A stretch of 64,000 nucleotides of DNA from RDXT01 sp033765305 (lineage in GTDB: Bacteria > Bacteroidota > Bacteroidia > J057). The stretch lies in assembly GCA_033765305.1 (NCBI GenBank), contig JANRID010000052.1:24686-88685 (forward strand), given 5' to 3'. Below are positions 26,741 through 36,287 of this stretch, one piece after another (positions within the stretch are counted from its first letter, which is position 1; every line of letters starts with the position of its first letter). The notes beneath the pieces are model-generated. The model was not told the origin of the DNA, did not search any database, and worked only from the letters and a program-made list of their open reading frames with translations. The position numbers were made by a program, and so were the translations under genes.

Positions 26741-27136
26741 TTAATGGCGGCCCCAGAGGTTGACGGATGCCTTTCCCCTGCGGATGCCCTGGGTATCGTA
26801 GTAAAACACGACCTTGGTAATGACGCGGTTGTTGCCGGGCAGGTCGATGACGCGGCTCTGGCCGCCGGAGGGGATCACGGCGCGCAGTTCGATTTCATCC
26901 GTCTGGCCGTTGCCGTAGTGCACCACTACTTTGTGGAATTGCACAGATCCGCCGCGGACGCGGAGCTGGAGGGCATCGAAGAAGCCTTCGCGTACGGTGA
27001 CGGGGATTTCATCCCGGTCGAGGCCGTAGTTGACGCGGCGGCTGCCGAGCAGCTCCCAGCGGCCCTGCTGGGCGAGCAGGCTCAGGGGGGACACGATGCT
27101 CAGGATCAGGAGGGAAAGAAAGAAGGAGGTACGCAT
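26741..27136 (-). CDS. Small secreted hypothetical protein (possibly DUF2541-like)
   Basis: 131 residues with a signal peptide ending at LLAQQ. The mature domain is about 108 residues and beta-rich, opening with WELLGSRRVNYGLDRDEIPV and ending SVNLWGRH. This pattern recalls small periplasmic DUF2541-type proteins, but that is memory, not a search result. No Cys, no lipobox and no membrane anchor follow. It lies upstream of the DUF1080 gene's 3' end on the same strand. Function is unknown. Confidence 0.6.
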   Translation of the reverse strand: MRTSFFLSLLILSIVSPLSLLAQQGRWELLGSRRVNYGLDRDEIPVTVREGFFDALQLRVRGGSVQFHKVVVHYGNGQTDEIELRAVIPSGGQSRVIDLPGNNRVITKVVFYYDTQGIRRGKASVNLWGRH

Positions 27137-27233
27137 ATGGATGAGAAAGTTGGATGCTGTACAGACTGGCGGACTGCCGTCAGGTTTAACGCAGCAGAGC
27201 CCATAATCTGATATCAGGCATGCATCCGGCTGC

Positions 27234-28004
27234 TCACAGCTGCGTATCGGGCAGGGGGCGAATCTTGATATTGCGGAACCAGCTCTGCTTTCCGTGGTCC
27301 TGGATGGCGATATGGCCGGTTTTGGCGCTGCCGTAGCCCGGATAATCCTTCCATTTGCCTTCGGCCTTCAGTTTTTCCCATTCGGGCGTCCACAGCTCGT
27401 ATTCGAGCACCTGCTGGCCGTTGAGCCAGTGCTGCACCTTCGGGCCATCGACGATCAGGCGGGTGCTGTTCCATTCGCCCGCAGGCTTCACCGGCGGATT
27501 CTGGGCTACGTGCATGGCGTAGTTGGCGGCCGTTTTCTGCCAGTCCTCCAGCTTGTCCGGAAATCCCACGTCGTCCACGAGCTGATATTCCGGGCCGCTG
27601 TCGTACACATGCGGGAACCGGGCGGTGTCTTCCACCACATGGAAAAAGAGCCCGCTGTTGCCGCCGGGCGCCACTTTCCATTCGAGGCTGAGCTCGAAGT
27701 TCTGGTACTGGGCCTCGGTGATGATGTCGGCGCCGTCGGGGGTGACGCCGAGGGCATTGAGCACGCCGTCCTTCACCTCCCAGCCGGTGACGGGCCCCGG
27801 CTGTCCGTACACCCGCCAGCCCTGGGTGCTCTGGCCGTCGAAGAGCAGCTTCCAGCCTTGGGCCTGTTCCTCGGCGCTGAGCTGGTTGAGGGCGGGTGCA
27901 GGGGCGGCAGCGCTGGCGGGTTTTTCGGCGGGGGTAGCGCAGGCTGCCAGCAGCAAGATGGCCGCAAGGGCCATGCCGGAGAGAAATACGCGAGTTGTAT
28001 GCAT
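27234..28004 (-). CDS. DUF1080 (3-keto-disaccharide hydrolase domain) lipoprotein
   Basis: 256 residues with lipobox LLLAAC (Cys22) and an Ala/Pro linker. One DUF1080 concanavalin-like domain follows (GWKLLFDGQSTQGWRVYG, NFELSLEWKVAPGGNSGLFF, GPEYQLVDD, GHIAIQDHGKQSWFRNIKIRPL). Family members act on 3-keto-glycosides or bind sugars at the cell surface. ATG 28004 follows a good promoter at 28035-28064; codons upstream of 28004 lie in the promoter. The P-type ATPase gene ends only 79 nt upstream on the same strand. Confidence 0.9.
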   Translation of the reverse strand: MHTTRVFLSGMALAAILLLAACATPAEKPASAAAPAPALNQLSAEEQAQGWKLLFDGQSTQGWRVYGQPGPVTGWEVKDGVLNALGVTPDGADIITEAQYQNFELSLEWKVAPGGNSGLFFHVVEDTARFPHVYDSGPEYQLVDDVGFPDKLEDWQKTAANYAMHVAQNPPVKPAGEWNSTRLIVDGPKVQHWLNGQQVLEYELWTPEWEKLKAEGKWKDYPGYGSAKTGHIAIQDHGKQSWFRNIKIRPLPDTQL

Positions 28005-28034
28005 CGTAGGATCAGTTAGATGATTCTGCCGGAT

Positions 28035-28064
28035 AAAGGTACGGTTCTGCCGCAAGTTGTCAAG
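28035..28064 (-). promoter_or_regulatory. Promoter of the DUF1080 lipoprotein gene
   Basis: On the minus strand TTG (28062-28064), exactly 19 nt, then TACCTTTA (28035-28042), 7 of 8 positions of TAnnTTTG. The start codon lies 30 nt downstream. Confidence 0.7.
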
Positions 28065-28083
28065 ATCTTCGGGCTTGCTGTGC

Positions 28084-30690
28084 TTAATCCAGTTTCTGGC
28101 GGCGCAGCAGCCATTCAAGCCCCCAGGCTATGAGCCCGAATGCGGTCAGTGCGAGGCCTTGCAGGCCCCAGTCGTACAGGCTGAGCGGATGCAGCTCGAA
28201 GACGGTCTGAAGCGGGGTGTACAGCAGCAGCAACTGCAGGCCCAGGCATCCGGCTATCGCGATCCAGACCCAGCGGTTGGTCCAGACGGGTGTGCGGTGG
28301 AAAGCCCGGATCACGAGCAGGATCACCATCTCGGCCAGCACGATGAAGGTAAAGGCCATGGTGCGCCCATGCACCAGCAGATTCCCTGCGGCGGCCTGCT
28401 GAAACAGAATCAAGCCCGCAACGGCAGTGAGCAGGCCGAGGGCTACGATCAGGGTCAGCTCGGTGCGGGGCAGCAAGGGGATTTTCCGGGAGCGGGGGGG
28501 CTGCTGCATCACGCGCTTGCTGTAAGGGTCCACCGACAGGGCCAATGCCGGCGCGCCATCCGTCACCAGATTGACCCACAGCAGGAGGATCGCAGTCAGC
28601 GGCAGCGGCAATCCGAAGAGGGCTGCCAGGAAGATCATGAGCACCTCGGCCATATTGCCCGACAGCAGCAGCAGGATCGATTTCTGGATGTTGTTGTAGA
28701 TGCCGCGGCCCTCTTCGACCGAATTGACGATGGTGGCGAAGGAATCGTCCAGCAGGACGAGGTCTGCGGCATCGCGGGCCACATCGGTCCCGGAGCCTAC
28801 GGCCACGCCGATGTCGGCCTGTTTGAGGGCCGGGGCGTCGTTGACCCCATCGCCGGTCATGGCCACGGTATGATGCTGGGCTTGCAGGGCGGAGATGATC
28901 CGCAGCTTGTGCTCGGGCGATACCCGCGCAAAGATATTGACGCCCTGGTCCAGGGCTGCTGTCAGCTCCTCCTGGCTCAGGTCCTGCAGGGCGGCGCCCG
29001 TCATCACGCCGCCGGTGATGCCCACCTGGGCCCCTACGGCGCGGGCCGTATCCGCATGGTCGCCGGTGATCATGATGACGCGGATGCCCGCTTCGCGGGT
29101 TTTGCGCACGGCCTCGGGCACCTCCTCCCGCGGCGGGTCGATCATGGCCTGCAGTCCGGTGAATGTCAGCTCTTCTTCAGTGAAGTCATGCGTTTCGTCC
29201 AGCGGTTTGCAGGCGCATGCGATCACCCGCAGGGCTTGGGCGGAATAGGCCGAAGCCTGATCCAGGATCTGCTGGCGCTGCGCGGATTCGAGCGGCTGCT
29301 CGCTGCCGCCGTTCCGCAGGCGGGTGCAGCGGAGCAGCAGCTGGTCAGGCGCGCCTTTTACGTACATCCATTCGCTATCGCCCTTCCGGATGCGCACGCT
29401 CATCATTTTGCGGTCCGAATCGAAAGGAATTTCGTCGAGCAGGGCGGGGGCGGCTTCGCGCAGCCCTGCTTTCCAGGCGCTGACAATCAGCGCGATCTCG
29501 GTCGGGTCGCCCGACACCTTGCCATCCTGTACGGTGGCATGGTTGCAGCTGCGGCCAATGTCGAACAGCAGCGGCTCGAATTCGCCTGTCACGCTGCCTT
29601 CCAGCTCGTAGCCCGTGCCGCTCAGCCGCAGTTCGCCTGCCGGCGTCCAGGCTTGCACGACGGTCATCTCATTCCGGGTCAGGGTGCCGGTTTTGTCCGA
29701 GCAGATCACATCGCAGGAGCCGAGGGTCTCCACGGCCGCCAGTTTGCGGACCAGGGCCTTGCGCTTGAGCAGTTTCTTGACACCGATGCTTAGTGCGATG
29801 GTCACCACCGACGGCAGGCCCTCCGGCACTGCGGCCACTGCGAGGGATACCGCAATCATAAAAACGCTGAGCAGCGCGTCTTGATTCCAGCCATTCGCCA
29901 GGTATTCTTTCCCGCCAATGACCATAAAAATAACGCCGCAGATGGCCATGACCAGATAGCCCATGCCCTTTCCGAAGCGGTCCAGCCGTTCCTGCAAGGG
30001 GGTGGCGGTCTCCTCCGCTTCCGACATCATGCGGGAAATATGGCCGATTTCCGTTTGCATGCCGGTAAGCACCACGGCAGCGGTTGCAGTTCCATTGACG
30101 ATGGTGGTGCCGGAGAACAGCATGTTGCTGCGGTCTGCCAGGGGCAGTTCGCGGTCCAGGGTACAGCTGTTTTTTTCCGCCGGCAAGCTTTCGCCGGTCA
30201 GGGCAGACTCATCGCTGCGCAGCCGCGCAGCCTGGAGGATCCGGAGGTCGGCGGGGACTTTGTCGCCTGCTTCCAGGTACACAATGTCGCCGGGCACCAG
30301 TTCGCGGGAGTCGAGCAATACCAGCGATGCGTCGCGGTACACCCGGGTGCGGACGACCTGCATGCGCCGGAGCGCATCGAGCGAACGCCGGGCGCCAAGC
30401 TCCTGGAAAAACCCGATCAGCGCATTGACCAGCAGGATGCAGAGGATAATGACGGCGTCCGCATATTCCTTCAGCAGGGCCGAGAGCAGCACCGCGAAGA
30501 GGAGGATGTAGATGATAAAGGACCGAAACTGATTGATGAACAGGCGTACAGGCGACCAGTTGCTGCTTGCTTCCAGTTCATTGATGCCGTACTGGGCGGC
30601 ACGCCGGGCAGCCTCCTCCTTGCTCAGCCCTTTGAGGCTACTGTTGAGCAATTCCAGAATCTGATCTGCCGGCTGGCGGTGCCATTCCAT
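28084..30690 (-). CDS. Calcium-type P-type ATPase (P-II family)
   Basis: 868 residues. An N-terminal cation-ATPase domain (ADQILELLNSSLKGLSKEEA) leads to TGES in the actuator domain and Asp332 in DKTGTLT as the phosphorylated residue. MTGDGVNDAPALKQADIGVA lies in the hinge. Ion-site motifs are PEGLP in M4 and NLVTDGAPALALSVDP in M6, both typical of SERCA/PMCA-like Ca2+ pumps; ten membrane spans are plausible. It probably exports Ca2+ (perhaps Mn2+) across the inner membrane. ATG 30690 is supported by alignment of the N-domain (MEWHRQPADQ). The DUF389 gene lies upstream on the same strand. Confidence 0.94.
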   Translation of the reverse strand: MEWHRQPADQILELLNSSLKGLSKEEAARRAAQYGINELEASSNWSPVRLFINQFRSFIIYILLFAVLLSALLKEYADAVIILCILLVNALIGFFQELGARRSLDALRRMQVVRTRVYRDASLVLLDSRELVPGDIVYLEAGDKVPADLRILQAARLRSDESALTGESLPAEKNSCTLDRELPLADRSNMLFSGTTIVNGTATAAVVLTGMQTEIGHISRMMSEAEETATPLQERLDRFGKGMGYLVMAICGVIFMVIGGKEYLANGWNQDALLSVFMIAVSLAVAAVPEGLPSVVTIALSIGVKKLLKRKALVRKLAAVETLGSCDVICSDKTGTLTRNEMTVVQAWTPAGELRLSGTGYELEGSVTGEFEPLLFDIGRSCNHATVQDGKVSGDPTEIALIVSAWKAGLREAAPALLDEIPFDSDRKMMSVRIRKGDSEWMYVKGAPDQLLLRCTRLRNGGSEQPLESAQRQQILDQASAYSAQALRVIACACKPLDETHDFTEEELTFTGLQAMIDPPREEVPEAVRKTREAGIRVIMITGDHADTARAVGAQVGITGGVMTGAALQDLSQEELTAALDQGVNIFARVSPEHKLRIISALQAQHHTVAMTGDGVNDAPALKQADIGVAVGSGTDVARDAADLVLLDDSFATIVNSVEEGRGIYNNIQKSILLLLSGNMAEVLMIFLAALFGLPLPLTAILLLWVNLVTDGAPALALSVDPYSKRVMQQPPRSRKIPLLPRTELTLIVALGLLTAVAGLILFQQAAAGNLLVHGRTMAFTFIVLAEMVILLVIRAFHRTPVWTNRWVWIAIAGCLGLQLLLLYTPLQTVFELHPLSLYDWGLQGLALTAFGLIAWGLEWLLRRQKLD

Positions 30691-30803
30691 GAGCGGTGGG
30701 TAGGCAGGCAAATTACAAAGGCAGCCCGCGCCGGACAACAGGCGGAATGGATTTCATCTGATCTTCCGGCTCGGTGCTGACGGGCCGCCGCCGGGAGATG
30801 CGT

Positions 30804-32141
30804 TCATTCTGCCGGCTGGAACGCCATCAGCACCCTGCTTCGCCCCAGCCGGGCCTCCAGCCAGGCGCGGAGCGCAGCTTCCTCCCCGCTGCGCAGACGG
30901 CTGCCTGCCCGCAGCCCGAATACCACCACCGGCACCGGCCGGGCCGCGCTGCTGTCCTGCCGGTGCAGGAGGCTTTCGGCATAGGCGCAGCTGCGGATCT
31001 GCGGGTACAGGGGCGCAATTTCCGCCAGCAGCTGCCCGCCCAGCTCCGGGATGGCCGCCACGCTGTCCCGGGCCCGCGTGTGCGCCTCCAGCTGCCGGCT
31101 CAGCTCGCTCAGCTGACGCAGGGATCCGGATGGCGGGTTTTGCGGCTCGTCCAGGGCCAGGCCCTGCTCCAGAATCAGGCTCGTGCTGTCGAGCTGAAAC
31201 TGCGCAGCACGGATGTAAATTTTTGCCCGTTCGGCAGGGGTCAGCTGGGCGCCTCCATAAATGAGCCGCACCTGGCGGCGTTCGGGCTGCACTTCGTGCC
31301 GCAGCAGATACCGCCCGTCCACCGTCGTAACCTGCTGGGCAAAGCGGGCAGCCTGGCTGCTGAAACGCTCGCGGATCACCAGCCGGTATCCGAAATAGAT
31401 GCTCGGCAGCAGGGTCAGGCCGGTGATGATCCAGATCCACCGGAGCACCCGCTTTTTCTGCACGGGGTCCGGCACGCCCTGCACCGGCAGGTCCAGCACC
31501 CGCGACATGATGATGGAGGAGAGGCCGATGAAGACGGTGTTGATGGTAAACAGGTAGAAGGCTCCGGCAAAAAATCCCGGCTGCCGGGTGGCCAGCCCGT
31601 AGCCTGCCGTGCACAGCGGCGGCATCAGCGCCGTAGCGATGGCCACGCCGGGGATGACGTTGCCCTTCTGCTTGCTGCTGATGGCTACGATGCCTGCCAT
31701 GCCCCCGAACATGGCGATCAGCACATCGTAAATGGTGGGGCTCGTGCGGGCCAGCAGTTCGGAGTAGGCCGTGGAGACCGGGCTGATCGCGAAATACAGC
31801 GTGGAGGCTGCCAGGCTGGCGCCTACGGCGAAGCCGAAATTGCGCAGCGCCCGCCGGAACAGATCGAACTGGTAGGTCGCAATGCCGTAGCCCATCCCGT
31901 TGATCGGGCCCATCAGCGGAGAAATCAGCATGGCGCCGATGATGACGGCAGTCGAATTGGTGTTCAGCCCTACGGACGCGACCACAATGGCAAACACCAG
32001 AATCCAGAGATTGGTCCCCTTGAAGACGATGCCTTTTTCAATTTCCTCCTGGATGGAGCCCGGGGGCTCGACTTCGTTCCGAAGGTCGAGGTAGTGCAGC
32101 AGGGTGCCTGTGAGGCGGGTGACTGAATCTTGGAGGCGCAT
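30804..32141 (-). CDS. DUF389 family membrane protein
   Basis: 445 residues. About six to seven membrane segments include the family hallmarks NSTAVIIGAMLISPLMGPI and VIPGVAIATALMPPLCTAGYG, followed by a C-terminal soluble domain of about 200 residues with alternating helices and strands (RYLLRHEVQPERRQVRLIYGG). DUF389 (TIGR00341/TIGR00271-type) proteins are widespread and have no established biochemical role. ATG 32141 starts MRLQDSVTRL; codons above it are not needed. It is upstream of the Ca2+-ATPase on the same strand with a 113-nt gap. Confidence 0.88.
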   Translation of the reverse strand: MRLQDSVTRLTGTLLHYLDLRNEVEPPGSIQEEIEKGIVFKGTNLWILVFAIVVASVGLNTNSTAVIIGAMLISPLMGPINGMGYGIATYQFDLFRRALRNFGFAVGASLAASTLYFAISPVSTAYSELLARTSPTIYDVLIAMFGGMAGIVAISSKQKGNVIPGVAIATALMPPLCTAGYGLATRQPGFFAGAFYLFTINTVFIGLSSIIMSRVLDLPVQGVPDPVQKKRVLRWIWIITGLTLLPSIYFGYRLVIRERFSSQAARFAQQVTTVDGRYLLRHEVQPERRQVRLIYGGAQLTPAERAKIYIRAAQFQLDSTSLILEQGLALDEPQNPPSGSLRQLSELSRQLEAHTRARDSVAAIPELGGQLLAEIAPLYPQIRSCAYAESLLHRQDSSAARPVPVVVFGLRAGSRLRSGEEAALRAWLEARLGRSRVLMAFQPAE

Positions 32142-32332
32142 GGCGGCAGGGCCCTGCAGGTAAGGAAGCAGGAGCCGGCGGCAAGATACAGATCTGCGCC
32201 GGGAAAAAATCATGCGCCCGCCTGCCTGCCTGCCTGCCGGATGCCGGAGCTGGAGCAGGCTGATTATGAAGAGCTTATCTCAAGCTGCCGGATGCAGCGC
32301 CCGCGGGTGTCATCCAGGCGACGTCTGCGCAG

Positions 32333-32364
32333 TTGCAGGGGCAATCCGGATCGCAGTACCTTTC
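32333..32364 (+). promoter_or_regulatory. Candidate promoter of the DUF2064 gene
   Basis: TTG at 32333-32335 and TACCTTTC at 32357-32364 (TAnnTTTG with one mismatch), spacer 21 nt. It lies inside what would be coding sequence if the farther upstream ATGs were used, and so argues for the GTG start at 32389. Confidence 0.5.
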
Positions 32365-32388
32365 GTAGGTTTCTGTACCGGAATACAC

Positions 32389-33081
32389 GTGCCAGACTCT
32401 GCAACAAGCGCTGTTCTGCTCTTCGCGCTCGACCCTGCGCAGGATGCGAAAGCTGCCGTCTTCGGCGGACGGCGGGGCGCATTCGTGCGGGCCTTTGGGC
32501 AGATGGAGCGGCGCACACAGGCCCATATCCGGCGTGCAGGCCTGCGGCTCATCCATGCCGGAAGCAGCCAGCAGCCGGGTACGGGTTTTGGGGACCGGCT
32601 GGCCCGTGCGGTTTCGGAGGCCTTCGGCGCCGGCGCCGAGTATCTGATTGTCGTCGGCAACGACTGCCCTGGCCTGCGTGCGCAGGACCTGCTGCAGGCG
32701 CAGGCGGCGCTGGAAGCGGGCTGCAATGTGCTGGGGCCTGCCGCCGACGGCGGCGACTACCTCATCGGCCTGCGCCGGGCCGATTTCGATGCGGAAGCCC
32801 TCCGGCAGGTGTGCTGGAATACCGCTGCCGTGCATGCGGAGCTGATGGCCCTGCTTTCCAATGCCCAGGGGCCGCCCAGGGTGCTGCGCACGCTGGCCGA
32901 CCTGGATGATCCGGGTGCAGTACGGCGCTGGGCGGCCCGGATGCCGGGCAGCGTGCTCCGGGAGGTGCTGCTGAGCCTGCTGGCGCCTGCGGCGCCTGCT
33001 GAACCTGCCCCGGCGGGCCTGGCCCGCCAGCTGGCAGGCGTCGGGGCGCACTGCCCCTGGCGCGGCCCCCCGCAGCGCTGA
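32389..33081 (+). CDS. DUF2064 (TIGR04282-type) glycosyltransferase-fold protein
   Basis: 230 residues from GTG 32389. The frame is open up to 32212 with ATGs at 32212 and 32266, but that stretch is Cys-rich, unlike the family, and contains a promoter-like box. The domain opens SAVLLFALDPAQDAKAAVFGG and contains GNDCPGLRAQDLLQA and GPAADGGDYLIGLRRADFD, the DUF2064 nucleotide-sugar-type core. Relatives include proteins of arsenosugar and other glycoconjugate routes, but no ars gene is adjacent. The C-terminal 40 residues are Ala/Pro-rich. Substrate unknown. Confidence 0.78.
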   Translation: MPDSATSAVLLFALDPAQDAKAAVFGGRRGAFVRAFGQMERRTQAHIRRAGLRLIHAGSSQQPGTGFGDRLARAVSEAFGAGAEYLIVVGNDCPGLRAQDLLQAQAALEAGCNVLGPAADGGDYLIGLRRADFDAEALRQVCWNTAAVHAELMALLSNAQGPPRVLRTLADLDDPGAVRRWAARMPGSVLREVLLSLLAPAAPAEPAPAGLARQLAGVGAHCPWRGPPQR

Positions 33082-33207
33082 GCTGCCGCTATTCCCTTCT
33101 TTTCCTTCGCATCGCAGGCGGATTGCATCCGCCCTGCCGGCGCTGCGCCTGCCTGAACGGGCAGCGTCAGGGGAGATTTGTATTCCACATTCGATAACCC
33201 ATTGACA

Positions 33208-36198
33208 ATGAGACACATTATCCTATTGCTGGCAGCCCTGCTGCCTGCCTGGGCGCTGGCCCAGCGCCTCGAAATCCGGGTGCTCTCGCAGAACGACGGC
33301 ACGCCCGTTTCCGGCAAAACGGTATTCCTCACCCAGATCAGCCAGAATCTGGCCCGCACGGCCGTCACCGGCGACGACGGGGTCGCAGCGTTCGGCCAGC
33401 TGGCCTACGATACGCCGTATCTGGTATACACCGAAGATGACGAAGTCTACCAGTTCGGCAGCCTGAGCGGGATCCGCATCCGCCGCGACGGCCGCAGCCG
33501 CTTTGATCTGCTGCTGCGGCGCCAGGAGGAGCGCGCCCTGGGCGAGATCCTGATCTACAGCGCTCCGATGGCACGCATCAATACGGAGAATGCAACCGTC
33601 TCCGGACAGATCCGCAAGGCGGAGCTGCAGGCCATGCCCATCGAAGGCCGCGATATTACCCGCTCGCTCTTCCGCCTGCCCAACGTCACCGTCGCGGTGC
33701 TCGGCTACGCCGAAGGCCCCAACATCAGCATCAACGGCCTCAACGGGATTTTTACCAACTACCTCGTGGACGGCATGGACAACAACGAACGCTTTCTGGG
33801 CAACATGAAGCTCAACACGCCTGTGGGCTTCGTGGAGAACGTGACGGTGCTCACCAACAACTACTCCGCCGAATGGGGCAACACCAGCAACGGCATCGTC
33901 AACGTGCTCACCCGGTCCGGCACCAACCAGGTCAGCGGGGAGGTGTTCTACCTCACCCGGCCGGGGTCCGTGATCGATGCGCCTTCGAGCTTCGCGACGC
34001 TGGACCTTTCCGGCAATCCGGTAAAAGACGGCTTCATGCGGCACCAGACGGGCTTCTCCGTCGGCGGGCCGATCCGCAAGGACAAGACCTTTTTCTATGT
34101 GAATGCGGAGCAGACCTTCGACCAGAAAGACAACCTGCTCAACTCGCCGCTGCTGGGGGTCAATGAAACCGTCCGCGGCTTCAACCGCTTCACCTACCTC
34201 TCCGGCAAGCTGGATCACTACTGGTCGCGCAAGTGGCATACCTCGCTGCGGGGCCAGCTGGGCCGGATGTATATCGACCGGCAGGGCGGCGGCCTCGAAG
34301 GCGGCACCCTGTTCCCGTCGGCGGCGTCGGCGCAGAAAAACGAGACGCACCTGATCGCACTGCGCAACGAATTCCGGCTCAGCAGCCGGTTCTCCGGCGA
34401 GCTGAACTACCAGCACAATTTCTTCCGCTGGAACTACCGCGAACCCATCAACGCCGGCACGCCGTCGGTGACGGTGCAGGCACCGACCGGGGCTGTGATT
34501 GCTACCGTGGGGCAGTCGGGGGCTATTTTCGACGATTTCGAGTACACCCACCAGGTGCAGGCCAAAGGCTTCTACCAGCTCGGCACGCACCGCTTCAAAG
34601 GCGGGTTCGAATTTATTACCTCCGACTTTTCGCTCCTGGGCGGCGGCAATCCCTTCGGCACGTACACCATCCGGCTCACGGAGGCGCAGTTGGACTCGGT
34701 GCGGGCCCTCAACCTGGGCGCAGCCCTGAATGTGGAGCATTTCCCCCGGAATGCGGAAGTGCGCACCTATGACGTGGAGCTGCGGCCGAGCGCCTTCGGA
34801 GCCCGTCAGAACGTCACCAGCGCGTATCTGGAGGACCAGTGGAGCCTGAGCCCGCGCCTGAGCCTCAACCTCGGCATCCGCTGGGATTACGACAACCTCT
34901 CCAGAGGCGGCGGCACCCGCGGCGACTTCAACAACCTGGCGCCGCGCACCAGCTTCAACTTCAAGCTCTCCGAGCGCACCGTGATCCGGGGCGGATACGG
35001 CATTGCCTACGACAAGATCAAATACTCGGTTTACAGCGACAACCTGCAGTTCAGCAGCAGCTCGGCCGATTTCAAAGCCCAGCTGGCAGAGCTGCAGCGC
35101 CTGGGCCTGCTGGATCCGGAGGCCGACCTGGAGCGCATCACATTCGAGGGCAACCTGCGCGCAACGGCACCGAATGTGAGCTATCTCAACGGCCCCACGC
35201 CCGCCGAACTGCAGGAGCGCCGGGACCAGGTGTTCAGCACCAACCTGCGCATCATGAATCCCAACGGCTTCCAGAACCCCTACAGCCACCAGTTTGCGGT
35301 CGGGTTCCAGACCAAGCCGGCGGAAGACCGGATTTTCATCTTCGACGCGGTGCACACCCGTACCAACAACCTGTTTCTGATCCGCAACCTGAATGCGCCT
35401 TCGCCCTATCCCTTCACGAGCACCGATCCGAAGCAGGTCACGGTGCGCACCCGTGCCCAGGCCGATGCGACGCGCCCGGTGCCCATTTTCAGCGATGCGC
35501 GCGGATTTTACAGCGTTGTGGGCGGCGATACCCTGCGCGGCGGCTCGCGGAATGTGTTTGTGACCGAAACGGACGGCATTGCCCGCTACACCGCGCTGAA
35601 CTTCATGTTCCAGAAGGAAATGGGCGAGCAGCCCATCGGCTACCGCCTCCTCTACACCCTCAGCTGGACCAAAAGCAACACCAGCAGCATCAACACCCGC
35701 GCGCAGGACTCCAACGATTACGAAGCGGAATATGCCTGGGATGAAAACGACCGCCGCCACGTGATGAGCGGGGTCATCCTCTACCAGCCCTTCAGCGGCC
35801 TGACGCTGGCGCCTACCTTCCTGATTCAGAGCGGTCAGCCGGTGACGCGCGTTGCCGATGCCACGGTATTCGGCACCACGGACCTCAACGGCGACGGCGA
35901 AAGCTTCGGCCTGCCGGCAGACCGCTGGCCCGGCGAGCCCAAGAACAGCGACCGCCTGCCCTGGGCGACGACCTTCGACGTATCGGCAAAATACCAGCTC
36001 GCGCTGGCAGGCAGCCTGCGGCTCGAACTCAGCGCCGACGTGTTCAACGTGTTCAATGCCCAGAACTGGTCGGGCTACAACACCACGCGCAGCGTGAGCA
36101 ACCAGGCCCAGATCGGCCCGAAGTCGTCCAACACCTACCGGCTGTACTCGGCTTCGCCGCCGCGGCAGTTCCAGTTCGGGGCGCGCTTCGTATTCTGA
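33208..36198 (+). CDS. TonB-dependent receptor, Oar-like
   Basis: 996 residues from ATG 33208, which begins a signal peptide (MRHIILLLAALLPAWALAQ). A carboxypeptidase-regulatory beta-sandwich (SGKTVFLTQISQNLARTAVTG) spans about residues 20-110. The plug follows (INTENATVSGQIRKAELQAM ... NISINGLNG, YLVDGMDNNERFLG) with the Oar hallmark NGIVNVLTRSGTNQVSGEVF. A large barrel ends in Phe (GARFVF). Such receptors import glycans, peptides or siderophores or act in protein traffic. No SusD-like gene is adjacent, so a classical glycan-uptake pair is not indicated. Confidence 0.92.
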   Translation: MRHIILLLAALLPAWALAQRLEIRVLSQNDGTPVSGKTVFLTQISQNLARTAVTGDDGVAAFGQLAYDTPYLVYTEDDEVYQFGSLSGIRIRRDGRSRFDLLLRRQEERALGEILIYSAPMARINTENATVSGQIRKAELQAMPIEGRDITRSLFRLPNVTVAVLGYAEGPNISINGLNGIFTNYLVDGMDNNERFLGNMKLNTPVGFVENVTVLTNNYSAEWGNTSNGIVNVLTRSGTNQVSGEVFYLTRPGSVIDAPSSFATLDLSGNPVKDGFMRHQTGFSVGGPIRKDKTFFYVNAEQTFDQKDNLLNSPLLGVNETVRGFNRFTYLSGKLDHYWSRKWHTSLRGQLGRMYIDRQGGGLEGGTLFPSAASAQKNETHLIALRNEFRLSSRFSGELNYQHNFFRWNYREPINAGTPSVTVQAPTGAVIATVGQSGAIFDDFEYTHQVQAKGFYQLGTHRFKGGFEFITSDFSLLGGGNPFGTYTIRLTEAQLDSVRALNLGAALNVEHFPRNAEVRTYDVELRPSAFGARQNVTSAYLEDQWSLSPRLSLNLGIRWDYDNLSRGGGTRGDFNNLAPRTSFNFKLSERTVIRGGYGIAYDKIKYSVYSDNLQFSSSSADFKAQLAELQRLGLLDPEADLERITFEGNLRATAPNVSYLNGPTPAELQERRDQVFSTNLRIMNPNGFQNPYSHQFAVGFQTKPAEDRIFIFDAVHTRTNNLFLIRNLNAPSPYPFTSTDPKQVTVRTRAQADATRPVPIFSDARGFYSVVGGDTLRGGSRNVFVTETDGIARYTALNFMFQKEMGEQPIGYRLLYTLSWTKSNTSSINTRAQDSNDYEAEYAWDENDRRHVMSGVILYQPFSGLTLAPTFLIQSGQPVTRVADATVFGTTDLNGDGESFGLPADRWPGEPKNSDRLPWATTFDVSAKYQLALAGSLRLELSADVFNVFNAQNWSGYNTTRSVSNQAQIGPKSSNTYRLYSASPPRQFQFGARFVF

Positions 36199-36205
36199 CC
36201 TCCGT

Positions 36206-36238
36206 GCAAAGATCTGAAGCGCCGCTTCAGATCTTTGC
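36206..36238 (+). terminator. Perfect 15-bp inverted repeat after the TonB receptor
   Basis: gcaaagatctgaagc / gcttcagatctttgc with a 3-nt loop, beginning 7 nt past the stop. It is strong, but no T-tract follows. Confidence 0.75.
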
Positions 36239-36287
36239 GTCTATTTACTTGACAATGAACGATTCTACATCATTAATCTGTTTCTGT

